Source: Cyanobacteria bacterium FACHB-471 (GTDB taxonomy: Bacteria; Cyanobacteriota; Cyanobacteriia; Elainellales; Elainellaceae). Taken from it: 64,000 nt of DNA. The position numbers were made by a program, and so were the translations under genes. Positions 34,415-44,605 of this stretch are shown in pieces. Location of the stretch: the NCBI GenBank assembly GCA_014695345.1, contig JACJOC010000012.1, positions 273,581 through 337,580 on the forward strand. Reading direction: 5' to 3'. The notes under the pieces are model-generated. The model was not told where the DNA came from, made no database searches, and saw only the letters and a list, made by a program, of their open reading frames with translations. Position 1 is the stretch's first letter. Each line of letters starts with the position of its first letter.

Positions 34415-36352
34415 TTAATTTGCGGCAGATTCCAGGGATTGGTAGAACTCTCCGACCCAGGGCACCTGGGCTAGATCTGCAAAGGTGGTTTGGCGTTCTT
34501 GCTGGTCAAGTTCTTCGATGCGCTGCTTTTCGGCGTAGATTTGCTGCTGGTAATACTGGCTGAGTTCACTTGCAACGGCACAGTCAGTTTTTTCCCATAG
34601 GCTGAGAAAATGGCGGCAGCGCTTTTCACACATAACCCGCTCCATGCAGGCGGTTGCGGCTCGAACGACTAAAGGCGCACGTACAATGTCTCGCTGAGTT
34701 TTTTCATCCAAATGAAACAGCGGATTGACCTGAGCTAAGCGATCGGGAAATTCGGTGAGGCGATCGCGCAATTGTCTAATCAAATCATCTTTTGTAATGT
34801 CAGACTGCAACTCCAAAATTTGCTGCCACAGAAACCGATGATGGGAAATGCTGAAATCAATGTCGCGTTCTTCCAGGGCATCAATGATTAGAGCCCGGTA
34901 GTCGGGCAGATTCAGGTATAGCCGCAATAACTGCGCTTCTGATTCTTCTAGGAGAGTGCGATCGCCTGGAGTTTGCCACTTTTGCGATCGCCCATGCCAC
35001 CGCTGCCCCCGCACCTGTGTTCGCAAATCTTCCTCTAGGCGCAGAGTGAGTCGCGCTTCCCCCCGACTCAGTAGTTCTGCGCAGCGATGAATGTAATGGG
35101 TTCGCAGGGTGGCATTCGGCAAATTTCCTAGCAGCTTTACGATCGCCTGAGTGCTTTGCTGAAACTGATCTGCCTTACTTAAATCAGCATCCGCCAAGAG
35201 CTGCTGAATCTGCCAATCCAGCCATAGGGGCGCCTCTGCCAACAGTGCTCGATAGTCATCGGCAGAATGGCTCTGGAGAAATTCGTCTGGGTCTTTACCC
35301 TGAGGAGTGTTCAACACTCGCAGTTGCACTTCCCCTTTATAGGCTAGGTCTGCAACTTCCCCGATCGCCCGCTCAGCCGCCTTCGCCCCCGCTGCATCTG
35401 CATCAAAGTTCAGCACCACCTGCTTTGACTCGGTGTAGCGCAACAGTAGCCGCACCTGCACCAAACTTAGAGCTGTTCCCAGAGAGGCCACCACATTGTT
35501 GATCCCTGCTGCGTGGAGGGCAATCACATCGAAATAGCCCTCCACCACCACAGCACAATCCTGCTTGGCGATCGCCCCTCGTGCCTTATCCAGCCCAAAT
35601 AGCGTTTTACCCTTGTCAAATAGCTCCGTTTCAGGAGAATTCAAGTATTTGGGCTGCTCATCGCTCAGCGTCCTGCCGCCAAACCCAATCACCCGTCCCT
35701 GAAGATCGTGAATCGGAATCATCAGGCGATCGCGAAACCGATCATAATATCCGCCCCCACCCTGCCGGGGAACGATCAGCCCCGCCTGTTCTACCAACTC
35801 CACCGGATAGTGCTTCTGCTCCACCAAATAGCCGTATAGCGTTTGCCAACCCGCCGGAGCATAGCCAAGCTGAAACTGTTGAATTGTTTCCTCGCTCAGC
35901 CGTCGCGCCTCCCGCAAATAGATTAAGGCTGCTTCACCCTGAGCCTGATGCAGTGCATGTTCATAAAATCGGGCTGTCAGTGCCAAAATCTCGTAAAGCT
36001 GATCTCGCAGTGAAAGCTGCCGCTGTAGCTCCTGTCGTTGAGCAGGCTCCAGCGTTTGCACTGATACCTGATAGCGCCGCGCCAGATCCAGCACCACATC
36101 ACTAAACGAGCGCTTCCCAAACTCCATCAAAAACTTAATCGCATTTCCCCCCGCCCCACAGCTAAAGCAGTAATAAAACTGTTTGCCAGGGCTGACGCTA
36201 AAGCTGGGTGACTTATCATCATGAAACGGACATAGTCCCGTAAAGTCCTTCCCCCGCTTTCGTAGCACCACATGCTCTGAGACAACATCGACAATGTCAA
36301 CTCGTTGCTTGACCTGCTCAACCGTGTCGGGATGTAAACGGGGAACGTCCAT
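34415..36352 (-). CDS. dnaG: DNA primase
   Basis: This enzyme synthesises RNA primers at the replication fork. Its N-terminal CHC2 zinc-binding domain reads CPFHDDKSPSFSVSPGKQFY with CFSCGAGG. The TOPRIM core includes GFGGRTL, VVVEGYFDVIAL and the acidic NFDADAAGAKAAERAI. The C-terminal DnaB-binding helical domain follows. The start is the ATG at 36352; a GTG two codons earlier is possible. At about 645 aa it has the usual cyanobacterial length. It is transcribed alone on the minus strand; the MITE-like element lies beyond its stop. Confidence 0.97.
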   Translation of the reverse strand: MDVPRLHPDTVEQVKQRVDIVDVVSEHVVLRKRGKDFTGLCPFHDDKSPSFSVSPGKQFYYCFSCGAGGNAIKFLMEFGKRSFSDVVLDLARRYQVSVQTLEPAQRQELQRQLSLRDQLYEILALTARFYEHALHQAQGEAALIYLREARRLSEETIQQFQLGYAPAGWQTLYGYLVEQKHYPVELVEQAGLIVPRQGGGGYYDRFRDRLMIPIHDLQGRVIGFGGRTLSDEQPKYLNSPETELFDKGKTLFGLDKARGAIAKQDCAVVVEGYFDVIALHAAGINNVVASLGTALSLVQVRLLLRYTESKQVVLNFDADAAGAKAAERAIGEVADLAYKGEVQLRVLNTPQGKDPDEFLQSHSADDYRALLAEAPLWLDWQIQQLLADADLSKADQFQQSTQAIVKLLGNLPNATLRTHYIHRCAELLSRGEARLTLRLEEDLRTQVRGQRWHGRSQKWQTPGDRTLLEESEAQLLRLYLNLPDYRALIIDALEERDIDFSISHHRFLWQQILELQSDITKDDLIRQLRDRLTEFPDRLAQVNPLFHLDEKTQRDIVRAPLVVRAATACMERVMCEKRCRHFLSLWEKTDCAVASELSQYYQQQIYAEKQRIEELDQQERQTTFADLAQVPWVGEFYQSLESAAN

Positions 36353-36420
36353 TAGCACCAGAGTAAAAATGATTCCCTACATTGTCAGACCTAAAAGCCA
36401 AAGGGTAAAGAGCAAAATCA

Positions 36421-36470
36421 AACTCCTCACCCAACCCTCAATCCCCAACTCCTAATCCCCAATCCCCAGT
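36421..36470. repeat. heptanucleotide tandem repeat
   Basis: Seven units of the type TCCCCAA/CTCCTAA lie in the intergenic region between dnaG and the amidase. Confidence 0.75.
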
Positions 36471-36491
36471 TTTAACTGGTATCTTGAGCCA

Positions 36492-36503
36492 TTAAGCGCT
36501 TAA
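36492..36503. promoter_or_regulatory. 12-bp palindrome TTAAGCGCTTAA upstream of the amidase gene
   Basis: This perfect palindrome lies 31 bases before the ATG at 36535. The same 12-mer is at 44322-44333, upstream of a response-regulator gene. It may be an operator; I cannot name a binding protein. Confidence 0.35.
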
Positions 36504-36534
36504 ATAGGCACAGTCAAAGGACACTACTTAGCAC

Positions 36535-37890
36535 ATGGGACGAATTTTCATTTCAGCCGCTCACGGTGGGCTAGAAAATGGCTCGACCGACCCCGGCACC
36601 GTTGCAGGTGGCACCACAGAAGCCAGAGAAATGATCTTGACTCGCGACCTGATTGCCACTGAGTTGCGATCGCGCAATTTTGAAGTGTTGACCGTTCCTG
36701 ACAACCTCAGTGCCACAGAAACAATCGCCTGGATCAATGCGCGAGGGCGAAGAGACGATGTCGCCTTGGAAATTGGCATGGACGGTTCTCCAAATCCCTC
36801 TTTGCGCGGAGCCAGTGCCTATCACATCGCCAACAACGACCAGCGCAAAGCCCATGCCGAACTGCTGCTGTTAGCGCTATTGCGGCGTGTCCCTCAATTG
36901 CCCAGTCGAGGAGCCAGACCCGACACCGCCACAGGATTAGGCAATCTACCCTTCTGTCGCCAGCTTGTTCCTCCTTCGCTGCTGCTAGAAGTCGGCTTCC
37001 TCACCAATCCAGACGATCGCCTGCTGTTGCAAAACCGCCGTCGTGACTTCGCCATCGGCATTGCAGACGGTCTTGCTGCCTGGAGTCGTGCAGTGGCAGG
37101 TACCTCTCCGTCCCCGTCTCCCTCCCCAACCTACACCTCTACCGATATCAACATCAATGGAGGCATCTATGATGAGCAAGGAGTCATCGTCAGCGGCAAT
37201 GCCTACATCCCCATTGATCTAGTCGATCGGTTGAATATAGACCTGTCAAACTCACCAGGTATTAACCGTATCAGTTACCGTAATGTCGTATACATCAAGG
37301 CAATTGATCTCCGCGAATTTAATATCTCTGTAAGTTGGGATAGTGCCTCTCGCACGGTCATCCTGCGGTCGTCAGCATCGGTTTGCCCAGGACTCGTCGA
37401 TCGCATCATGGGACGTGGTTCCACGTCTGAAGTGCAACTCATGATGTTTCTTAAGACCAACAACGAGAATGCTTTAACCCAGTTTCCCGACTTACCCAAG
37501 CTTTATCGTGAAGAAGCCAGTATTGAAGGCGTTAACTACGATGTAGCCTTCTCACAGATGTGTATTGAAACAGGATTTTTACAGTTTGGTGGCGCTCTAA
37601 AACCGTCTCAAAACAACTTTGGTGGCTTAGGCAGTGCAATCGTGGAAGAGGAAACAGCCTCCTTTCCTAGCGCCAGAATTGGAGTTAGGGCCCACATTCA
37701 GCACCTCAAAGCCTATGCCAGCACAGAACCACTCGTGCAAGAACTAGTTGACCCAAGGTTTCGTTTTGTTAGGCGCGGCATTGCGCCCCTCGTCAATCAA
37801 CTCAGCGGGCGCTGGTCAGCGGATGCTCAATATGGGGAGAAGATTGTGGCGATCGTACGACGGCTATACGAGTCAGCAGGTTTACTCTAA
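36535..37890 (+). CDS. N-acetylmuramoyl-L-alanine amidase-like cell-wall protein (Ami_3, stalk and glucosaminidase-like domains)
   Basis: Three domains can be seen in 451 residues. Residues 1 to about 190 resemble Ami_3 amidases, with the first zinc His in FISAAHGG, the downstream Glu in LLLEVGFLTNPDDR and a Pro/Ser linker after it. Residues about 200-290 resemble a copper-amine-oxidase-N-like stalk domain (NAYIPIDLVDRLNI to ASRTVILRSS). The C-terminal about 150 residues look like a mannosyl-glycoprotein-type glucosaminidase domain (VAFSQMCIETGFLQFGGALK, QNNFGGLG). The usual second His of Ami_3 (SIHxN) is replaced by ALEIG, so hydrolase activity is uncertain. No signal peptide is seen. Confidence 0.82.
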   Translation: MGRIFISAAHGGLENGSTDPGTVAGGTTEAREMILTRDLIATELRSRNFEVLTVPDNLSATETIAWINARGRRDDVALEIGMDGSPNPSLRGASAYHIANNDQRKAHAELLLLALLRRVPQLPSRGARPDTATGLGNLPFCRQLVPPSLLLEVGFLTNPDDRLLLQNRRRDFAIGIADGLAAWSRAVAGTSPSPSPSPTYTSTDININGGIYDEQGVIVSGNAYIPIDLVDRLNIDLSNSPGINRISYRNVVYIKAIDLREFNISVSWDSASRTVILRSSASVCPGLVDRIMGRGSTSEVQLMMFLKTNNENALTQFPDLPKLYREEASIEGVNYDVAFSQMCIETGFLQFGGALKPSQNNFGGLGSAIVEEETASFPSARIGVRAHIQHLKAYASTEPLVQELVDPRFRFVRRGIAPLVNQLSGRWSADAQYGEKIVAIVRRLYESAGLL

Positions 37891-37921
37891 AAGCGTAGAT
37901 TCCTAATTCAACATTAAACAA

Positions 37922-37974
37922 ATTTTGCATAGGAAGGGGTGTGAATCAAGTCCGCACCCCTTCCTATGCAAAAT
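37922..37974. terminator. 20-bp perfect hairpin, bidirectional terminator
   Basis: ATTTTGCATAGGAAGGGGTG at 37922-37941 pairs perfectly with the segment at 37955-37974. On the plus strand it is followed by ATTTTTT and on the minus strand its A-rich end gives a T-rich tail. It sits between the convergent amidase and ybaB genes. Confidence 0.88.
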
Positions 37975-37997
37975 ATTTTTTGAGACAAAGCAATCAA

Positions 37998-38342
37998 TTA
38001 CATTCCGGGCAAGTTTAAGCCACCCGTTAGTTCTTCCATACGTTCGCGCATGGTTGCCGTGGATTTATCGTAAGCATCTTTCATAGCCGCCGCTACAAGG
38101 TCAGAGAGCAAATCTGCACCTTCTTCTAGAGCTTGGGGTGAAATTTCGACCCGACGAGGCTCTTGGTTTCCGCTGAGCACAACTTTAACCAGCCCATTGC
38201 CAGAGGTGCCTTCAATTTCCATCTCTTCAAGTTCTTCTTGCAGCTTTCTTGCGCCTTCTTGAACCTGCTGAGCCTTCTTAAACGCTTCGGTTAGCTCTTT
38301 CATCTTGCCTAAACCGAAGCCAAATCCTTGACCTTTAGACAT
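37998..38342 (-). CDS. YbaB/EbfC family nucleoid-associated protein
   Basis: This 114-residue protein has the family pattern: a coiled-coil-like lead ([20 protein letters not shown]), the core [20 protein letters not shown] and the tail [19 protein letters not shown] ending [13 protein letters not shown]. EbfC proteins bind DNA as dimers and are suggested to organise the nucleoid. It is a single gene downstream of murB on the same strand, with 109 bases between. Confidence 0.96.
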   Translation of the reverse strand: MSKGQGFGFGLGKMKELTEAFKKAQQVQEGARKLQEELEEMEIEGTSGNGLVKVVLSGNQEPRRVEISPQALEEGADLLSDLVAAAMKDAYDKSTATMRERMEELTGGLNLPGM

Positions 38343-38451
38343 AACTTTCTAAATCTTGCTGTTGATGAACTCAGTGTAACCCTAACACCTAACCTTAACA
38401 TTGGTGTTTACAGATGAAGCGTTCCAATTTGATTTTTAAGCCACTGCAGCC

Positions 38452-39513
38452 CTAAAACTCACCTAACATCTTCACCTCGGGCTCTAACCAGAGTGACCAT
38501 TGATCCGCAACTTGCTGCTGAACGTAGCGAATCAACCGGAAAACGTCATTTGCCGTTGCGCCACCACAGTTAAGAATGAAATTGGCATGACGTTGAGCGA
38601 CTTGGGCACCTCCAATTTGATGTCCTTTGAGCCCGGTTTGCTCGATCAGCCAACCAGCAGTGTGTGGCCCAGGGTTACGGAAAACGCTGCCACAGTTAGG
38701 GAGGTGATAGGGCTGGGTTGTATGTCGTTGCTTCATGTGAGCGGTGGTGTCTGCAAGCACCTGTTTGGGGTCGGCTCCAGGCTGAAGCTGAAAGGTTGTT
38801 CGCGTAACCAGGCGCGTATCTCCCTGCAGTGAAGAGGTGCGATAACGATAGTCGAGATCTGCAGGGGTAAGAATGTTAACGCGGCCATCCCTCGATAGAA
38901 CCTGCGTATCCACCAAAATGTCAGCAGTACAGGCGGCATGAGCGCCCGCGTTCATTACGACAGCTCCACCTACGGTGCCCGGAATGCCGACTGCCCACTC
39001 TAGCCCCTGCCAGCCTCGCTCAGCAGCTTTCCAGGCAAGACGGGCGATTGGCTCACCTGCTCCGGCAGTGACTTGTCCCGTGTTGGAGTCAAATTCTGTA
39101 TGGCGCAGGTGGCGAGTGCAGATGACTAAGCCTGGTAAGCCGCGATCGCTCACGAGTAAATTGGTCCCTGCCCCTAATAGAGTGACGGGTAGACCTTCTG
39201 CTTCTGCCCAAGCAAAGCTAATTTGCAGGTCTTCCAAGGTTTGGGGCGCAATGTAGAGTTCTGCGGGGCCACCCACCCGAAAGGAGGTCAAACTAGACAA
39301 TGGCACTTGAGGTTTGATCAAACAACTTGTTCCAGGTAAGTGAAACGCTGTTGTAGAACGCGATTTAGCAAGCGAATTTGGACTAGCCGCGGCAGTCGAA
39401 ACAGATTTAAACTCTTTGTTGAATGTTTCTTTGCTGGCAGGGTAATCGGATTTAGCACTTGCGATCCCTGAAGCGGGTTCACGGGCGCTGGGGGAGTCAC
39501 AGGAGAGAGTCAT
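38452..39513 (-). CDS. murB: UDP-N-acetylenolpyruvoylglucosamine reductase
   Basis: This flavoenzyme reduces the enolpyruvyl group to lactate, giving UDP-N-acetylmuramate in peptidoglycan synthesis. FAD-binding and catalytic motifs are [54 protein letters not shown], the Ser of GSVFRNP and the tail [15 protein letters not shown]. The start is not certain: an upstream ATG at 39681 would overlap murC by 50 bases, and the ATG at 39513 ([12 protein letters not shown]) gives a plausible 353 residues. Before the MurB core lies a Ser/Ala-rich lead. It follows murC, so the two are probably co-transcribed. Confidence 0.95.
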   Translation of the reverse strand: MTLSCDSPSAREPASGIASAKSDYPASKETFNKEFKSVSTAAASPNSLAKSRSTTAFHLPGTSCLIKPQVPLSSLTSFRVGGPAELYIAPQTLEDLQISFAWAEAEGLPVTLLGAGTNLLVSDRGLPGLVICTRHLRHTEFDSNTGQVTAGAGEPIARLAWKAAERGWQGLEWAVGIPGTVGGAVVMNAGAHAACTADILVDTQVLSRDGRVNILTPADLDYRYRTSSLQGDTRLVTRTTFQLQPGADPKQVLADTTAHMKQRHTTQPYHLPNCGSVFRNPGPHTAGWLIEQTGLKGHQIGGAQVAQRHANFILNCGGATANDVFRLIRYVQQQVADQWSLWLEPEVKMLGEF

Positions 39514-39631
39514 AGCTTTTTGGGTTTTGAAGAAGCTTGAGGCTAAAAGGGCGCTCCAAGTTTTGAAAGATGAAGCAAGGTTGGGATGAACTGCGATCGT
39601 TGAGGAAACGACGGGCCAACCCGGGATTCGC

Positions 39632-41191
39632 TTAATGACACTGAGGCTGAACCTTAGGGTCAACCTGCTGATAGTATGCATTGAGCTGAGGAATCACCTG
39701 ATTTAGGTTCCCTGCTCCCAGAAATAGAACAAGGTCGCCAGGAGCCAGCGTCTCAACCAAATAAGCGTAGACATCTGGCAGGGTTGGCTGATAGACCACC
39801 TTAGGATGGTGCATGGCGATCGCCTCTGCCAACTGCTGTCCGCTAACCTGCTCCAACTTTGGTTCACCCGCGCTATAAATTTCCGTGGTGATGACCAAGT
39901 CAGCGTTCCCAAAAGAACGGGCAAACTCTGGCAAGAAGGTTAATGTGCGGCTATAGCGATGGGGTTGAAATACGGCTACAACCCTTCGCGGTAGAGGGTT
40001 AGAGGCTGCTGCCTGGAGCCGAGCAGCCATTAGCGTCGCTTGGATTTCGCTGGGGTGGTGAGCATAGTCATCAACCAGCAAAATATTATTGAACTCACCC
40101 CGTAGCTCAAAGCGTCGGCGTGCACCCGTAAAAGTTGCCAGGATGGAGGCAATTACCTCAAACTTTAATCCTAACAAACGCCCAATGGCTACAGCAGCTA
40201 AGGCATTACTGAGATTGTGCTGACCTAACAACTTCAGACTCAACGTGCCTAACAGTTCGCCGCGCTCCCAAACCTTTGCCTCTGTAATACTTGGATGGTA
40301 AACAATATCAGTCGCTGTATAATCTGCCTCAAGTTCGGGTTGTAGACTATAGCTGACGGCAGGTTTTAACTGATGCCGTACAGTCTCACAATCTAGACTT
40401 CCTACTAGGATTTGACAGTTTTGAGCAAACGTTTGGAACGTTTCAATTACCTCATCCAAACTGTTGTAGTGATCAGGATGGTCAAGCTCAATATTCGTAA
40501 TTACGCCAATGTAGGCAGAAAACTTTACCAAAGAACCATCTGATTCATCGGATTCTGCAACTAAGTAAGGACCTTTCCCCAACCGAGCGTTTCCTTCCCA
40601 AGCAGCTACTTCACCACCCACAATAATGGTCGGATCTAAGCCTGCTTGCAGCAGCAAATAGCTAATCATGCTGCTGGTGGTTGTCTTGCCGTGAGTCCCA
40701 GCAACGGCAATGCTTTGATAATCACGCATTAACGCTGCTAATAAGTCAGAGCGGTGAAAAATTGGACAGCCTGATTCCAGCGCTGCTCGATATTCAGAAT
40801 TATTTTTAGGATCAATCGCTGTTGAACAGATTACTTGAGGAAGGACAGCTTGTAAGTCATTTGAATCCAACGAATTCAACTCTTGTTGCTTTAAGGTGCC
40901 ATTCGCGCCGTTTCCGTTACCATTACCATTTCTGCCAGCTTCCTGGGGTGATGATTCTGACGAGATCAACCTTTGGCTGGGTTGAAAAAATCTCAAATTC
41001 GCAGCGTCTTGACTCCAAAAAATATGGACGTTTTGCTCCTGCAAACGCTGCGTAATGTGGTTGAGACAAATATCTGACCCTGAAACTGGGAGTCCACGCT
41101 TAGCTAAAATATAGGCGAGAGCCGACATTCCAATCCCACCGATGCCGATGAAATGGAATGGTCTCCCGCTGAAATCGACAGAATTCAGCAT
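39632..41191 (-). CDS. murC: UDP-N-acetylmuramate--L-alanine ligase
   Basis: This enzyme adds L-alanine to UDP-N-acetylmuramate using ATP, the first peptide step of peptidoglycan synthesis. It contains [20 protein letters not shown], the ATP-binding [51 protein letters not shown] and [10 protein letters not shown]. At 519 aa it is longer than most MurC because of an insertion near residues 78-108 with an Asn-Gly repeat ([15 protein letters not shown]). It is upstream of murB on the minus strand. Confidence 0.98.
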   Translation of the reverse strand: MLNSVDFSGRPFHFIGIGGIGMSALAYILAKRGLPVSGSDICLNHITQRLQEQNVHIFWSQDAANLRFFQPSQRLISSESSPQEAGRNGNGNGNGANGTLKQQELNSLDSNDLQAVLPQVICSTAIDPKNNSEYRAALESGCPIFHRSDLLAALMRDYQSIAVAGTHGKTTTSSMISYLLLQAGLDPTIIVGGEVAAWEGNARLGKGPYLVAESDESDGSLVKFSAYIGVITNIELDHPDHYNSLDEVIETFQTFAQNCQILVGSLDCETVRHQLKPAVSYSLQPELEADYTATDIVYHPSITEAKVWERGELLGTLSLKLLGQHNLSNALAAVAIGRLLGLKFEVIASILATFTGARRRFELRGEFNNILLVDDYAHHPSEIQATLMAARLQAAASNPLPRRVVAVFQPHRYSRTLTFLPEFARSFGNADLVITTEIYSAGEPKLEQVSGQQLAEAIAMHHPKVVYQPTLPDVYAYLVETLAPGDLVLFLGAGNLNQVIPQLNAYYQQVDPKVQPQCH

Positions 41192-41524
41192 TCTAGCTCC
41201 TCAAACACCACACCACACCAATAACACGCGATATCATAGCAAGAATTGCTTTTTCGCGATATAACCTCCTGAAGGATTAGGCTGTCTGCTCTCAGTTAAC
41301 TTTTTAATTTTTGGCTAGTGCTTACTCAAGCTTTAAACAATTCGCAGGAGCAATGGCTTCACGATTCGCATTTCTGCTTTCTGAATAAGCGTCTTAATTA
41401 AAAGCTGTTTTGAGTGCGATCGCGTCCTTTTCAAGAGATTTTGCTCGAAAACTAATGTTTAATCCTACTCGTTGGAGCTGTTGCTAATCCGGAAGTTTCT
41501 CAGGGCGATCGCCATTCTTTTGCC
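41192..41524. other. 333-bp divergent promoter region, murC/nadD
   Basis: It holds promoters for the murB/murC and nadD directions. Near 41228 and 41255 there is a direct repeat CGCGATAT with an internal short hairpin AGCAAGAATTGCT between them. No RNA gene or further open reading frame is recognised. Confidence 0.5.
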
Positions 41525-42133
41525 ATGCCAAAGTTAGCCATCTTGGGTGGCAGTTTTAATCCGATTCATCAAGGGCATTTACTAATGGCAGAGATAGCTC
41601 TCAAACAAGTAAATCTGGATCAAGTCATTTGGGTGCCTGCTCAATGCCCTCCTCACAAGCAATCAATTGAGCTAGCAGACTTTCAGCACCGAGTTGAGAT
41701 GGTCAAGCGGGCGATCGCCTCCTATCCTGTCTTTTGCCTATCTACCGTTGACCAAAACCGTACTGGGACTTCTTACGCCATCAATACCTTGCTTGACCTG
41801 CAAACTTGCTATCCAAACAGCCAGTGGTATTGGATCGTCGGTTTAGATGCCTTTGCCTCCCTGTCCCGATGGTATCGTCGCCAAGAATTGGCAGCCAACT
41901 GCAGTTGGCTGGTTGCGCCTCGGGCGGAACAGCCCGCAGAGGTCATCGGTCATCAGGTTGTGCAACAACTGGCAGCACAGTCAATCAAAATCGATTGGCA
42001 AATTTTACAGATGCCTTTATTCGAAATTTCGTCTACCCTGGTTCGGCAATATTGTCGCGAGCGCCGCTCTCTCCAAGACCTTGTGCCTGAATCGGTAGAA
42101 AACTACATTCTTGCTCATAGTTTGTACCGATAA
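41525..42133 (+). CDS. nadD: nicotinate-nucleotide adenylyltransferase
   Basis: This enzyme transfers AMP from ATP to nicotinate mononucleotide in NAD synthesis. The nucleotidyltransferase motifs are AILGGSFNPIHQGHL (HxGH) and, near the C-terminus, EISSTLVRQYCRERRSLQDLVPE (SSTxVR). At 202 aa it has the family length. It starts at the ATG at 41525. nadC, in the same pathway, is in this window at 62457 but is not linked. Confidence 0.95.
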   Translation: MPKLAILGGSFNPIHQGHLLMAEIALKQVNLDQVIWVPAQCPPHKQSIELADFQHRVEMVKRAIASYPVFCLSTVDQNRTGTSYAINTLLDLQTCYPNSQWYWIVGLDAFASLSRWYRRQELAANCSWLVAPRAEQPAEVIGHQVVQQLAAQSIKIDWQILQMPLFEISSTLVRQYCRERRSLQDLVPESVENYILAHSLYR

Positions 42134-42312
42134 CGAAGCATAGCTACAAAAAGCATTGGCTTGAGTCGTCTACCAGACCCAAGCGACCAGATCACAATTT
42201 TCTAATAATTAGTGCAAAACCCTTCATCAGTGGCTATTGAGAGGGACACGGCTAACGTGTATGATCTGGTTCATTACTAGCAAGTATTTTAGTAGACAGA
42301 GGGCAAGACGCA

Positions 42313-43326
42313 GTGATTAGAGTAGCGATCAACGGGTTTGGGCGCATCGGGCGCAACTTTATGCGGTGCTGGCTGACTCGACAAGACAGCCAAATGGAAG
42401 TCGTTGCCATCAACGACACTTCTGACCCTAGAACCAACGCCCACCTGTTAACATACGACTCAATGTTGGGCAGGTTTAACGCTGACATCAGCGCTGACGA
42501 CAACACCATCACCGCCAATGGCAAAACCATCAAATGCACCTCTGACCGCAACCCCCTTAACTTGCCCTGGGGAGACTGGGACATTGACCTGATCATCGAA
42601 TCGACTGGCGTTTTCACTAGCAAAGAAGGGGCTTCTAAGCACCTCAGCGCAGGCGCTAAGAAAGTGCTGATTACAGCTCCTGGCAAAGGCGACGATGGCA
42701 CTTTTGTCGTAGGGGTAAATGATCAAGACTATGACCATAACCAGCACACCGTCATCAGCAACGCAAGCTGCACTACAAACTGCCTTGCCCCAGTCGCCAA
42801 AGTCATTCACGAAAACTTTGGCATCATTAAAGGCACCATGACGACAACCCACAGCTACACAGGCGACCAGCGCTTACTCGACGCAAGCCACCGGGATTTG
42901 CGCCGTGCCCGTGCCGCTGCACTCAACATTGTACCTACGACCACAGGAGCTGCAAAAGCAGTTGCGCTAGTATTGCCTGAATTGAAGGGCAAGCTAAACG
43001 GTATTGCGCTACGAGTTCCTACGCCAAATGTCTCCGTCGTGGATCTGGTTGTTCAGGTTGAGAAGCCTACCATTGCTGAGCAGGTCAACGATGCCCTTAG
43101 AGCTGCTGCAGAGGGTCCACTCAAAGGGATTCTAGCTTACAGCGATTTACCGCTAGTCTCCTGCGATTATCGCGGTACTGACGAGTCCTCGATTGTTGAC
43201 GCCGCACTAACGATGGTCATGGGTGGCGATATGGTTAAAGTCGTCGCCTGGTATGACAACGAGTGGGGCTACAGCCAGCGGGTTGTGGATCTGGCTGAGC
43301 TAGTCGCTCAGAAGTGGACAAAGTAG
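42313..43326 (+). CDS. gap2: glyceraldehyde-3-phosphate dehydrogenase, Gap2 type
   Basis: This 337-residue type I GAPDH has [15 protein letters not shown] (NAD(P) binding), the catalytic cysteine in [13 protein letters not shown] and the downstream [29 protein letters not shown]. The N-terminal [27 protein letters not shown] is the Gap2/plastid GapA pattern, so it should act in the Calvin cycle and gluconeogenesis and accept NADPH. The start is GTG. A strong terminator hairpin follows at 43365, indicating a one-gene transcript. Confidence 0.96.
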   Translation: MIRVAINGFGRIGRNFMRCWLTRQDSQMEVVAINDTSDPRTNAHLLTYDSMLGRFNADISADDNTITANGKTIKCTSDRNPLNLPWGDWDIDLIIESTGVFTSKEGASKHLSAGAKKVLITAPGKGDDGTFVVGVNDQDYDHNQHTVISNASCTTNCLAPVAKVIHENFGIIKGTMTTTHSYTGDQRLLDASHRDLRRARAAALNIVPTTTGAAKAVALVLPELKGKLNGIALRVPTPNVSVVDLVVQVEKPTIAEQVNDALRAAAEGPLKGILAYSDLPLVSCDYRGTDESSIVDAALTMVMGGDMVKVVAWYDNEWGYSQRVVDLAELVAQKWTK

Positions 43327-43364
43327 GCGATCGTCGCTCCCCATCCTAAATCGGTAGCAATATG

Positions 43365-43402
43365 AAAGAGAAGCGCACCTCCCAGGAGGTGCGCTTCTCT
43401 TT
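43365..43402 (+). terminator. 18-bp perfect terminator hairpin after gap2
   Basis: AAAGAGAAGCGCACCTCC at 43365-43382 pairs with GGAGGTGCGCTTCTCTTT at 43385-43402. The stem ends in TTT on the plus strand and equally on the minus strand, so the structure can serve gap2 and the convergent response-regulator gene. Confidence 0.9.
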
Positions 43403-43442
43403 GAGGTGCTTTTCTGTTTAACGGGAAAGTCAGGTGCGTGAC

Positions 43443-44162
43443 CTACTGAGCGACAGCACCTTCCTGACCTACCCCAGGAGCCTCAAACTTATAGCCAACC
43501 CCGCGCACTGTTTGAATTAATGCGGGCTGAGTTGTATCAATCTCAATCTTCTTGCGAATCTGCCCAATATGAACATCAACAACCCGCTGGTCGCCTACAT
43601 ACTCATAATCCCAAACTTTTTGAATTAGCTCAGCCCGCCGCCAAACTCGTCCAGGATGGCTTGCCAAAAAGTGCAGCAGGTCAAATTCCAGCGCCGTTAG
43701 GGGCACAATGTCATTGTTGAGCGTGACTTCTCGCCGTACCGGATCGATCGCCAATCCATTAAAAGTTAGACACTGTTGCTCAGCTGTTGTCACTGGGCGC
43801 TGACGTTTTAGAATTGCCCCCACCCGGACTTCTAACTCCCCTAAACTAAAGGGTTTTGTCAAATAGTCGTCTGCACCCTTCTTGAACCCGGTGATCCGGT
43901 CAACCTCGTCTGTGCGACTAGTTAGCATCAGCACAAATACCCCAGTTCGGCTTTGCATCTCTTGGCAAAGCGTATAGCCAGTAGAATCTGGCAGGTTGAC
44001 ATCCAGAATCACCAAGTCTGGATTAAATTGCTCGAAGATAGCCAAAGCAGTCTTGCCGTCTTCGGCAGATTCCATCTGATAATTCTGTTTCGACAGAAAT
44101 CGATGGATCAAAGTGCGAATGGAGGGGTCGTCATCAACTACGAGAATCTTGGCTGGAGCCAT
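43443..44162 (-). CDS. OmpR-family response regulator
   Basis: This DNA-binding two-component regulator (about 239 aa) has a receiver domain with ILVVDDDPSIRTLI, the phospho-accepting Asp in DLVILDVNLPD, MLTSRTDE and KPFSLGELEVR. A winged-helix effector follows (LTFNGLAIDPVRREV, LTALEFDLLHFLA, VVDVHIGQIRKKIEIDTTQP, IQTVRGVGYKFE). All receiver residues are intact, so phosphorylation is expected. I chose the second of two close ATGs (44162) because AAGG lies eight bases upstream. It could be an NblR-like regulator; that is not established. No histidine kinase gene is adjacent. Confidence 0.94.
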   Translation of the reverse strand: MAPAKILVVDDDPSIRTLIHRFLSKQNYQMESAEDGKTALAIFEQFNPDLVILDVNLPDSTGYTLCQEMQSRTGVFVLMLTSRTDEVDRITGFKKGADDYLTKPFSLGELEVRVGAILKRQRPVTTAEQQCLTFNGLAIDPVRREVTLNNDIVPLTALEFDLLHFLASHPGRVWRRAELIQKVWDYEYVGDQRVVDVHIGQIRKKIEIDTTQPALIQTVRGVGYKFEAPGVGQEGAVAQ

Positions 44163-44168
44163 GACCAT

Positions 44169-44605
44169 AACCTTACATTGAGGAGTGGATGAGCATCGGT
44201 AAACGTAAGCAGAAGCTGATGCAATGGCAGATGAAACAATAGCCTATGCGAGGGTAGCTGCGTCAATAGATTTCACTAGACTTCATTAGAGAATAGGCTG
44301 TAGAAATGGATACCTGTTATATTAAGCGCTTAATAAAACAATTATCCGCACTAGAAATCGGCAATGCAAACACCTGCCTGAGCAAATCTAGCTAAATTTA
44401 AGCTTATATGCACTACCTGAACTAAACTTTTGCATCCTTAGTTTGCGAAAAGAGGGTAGACAGTTACACTATGGCTAGCAGCAGATGGCTAGCAGTAGAC
44501 GGTCAGCAGCTTAAGCTGGGCAGAGATGCTAACAGACTGCGGGCTTCCTGATTTTCTTATTGCCAATCATAATCGAATATATTGGGGGTCTTTTGGAGGT
44601 TGTAG
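44169..44605. other. 437-bp divergent intergenic region
   Basis: It contains the 12-bp palindrome TTAAGCGCTTAA at 44322-44333 (within the longer ATTAAGCGCTTAAT), and a direct repeat ATGGCTAGCAG around 44471-44500. It probably holds the promoters of the response regulator and the CPP1-like gene. I see no RNA gene. Confidence 0.45.

Noticed and set aside
35581..36105. 174-codon plus-strand frame inside dnaG
   Set aside because: It is antisense to the conserved primase core; its Pro/Ser-rich composition is the mirror of dnaG codons.
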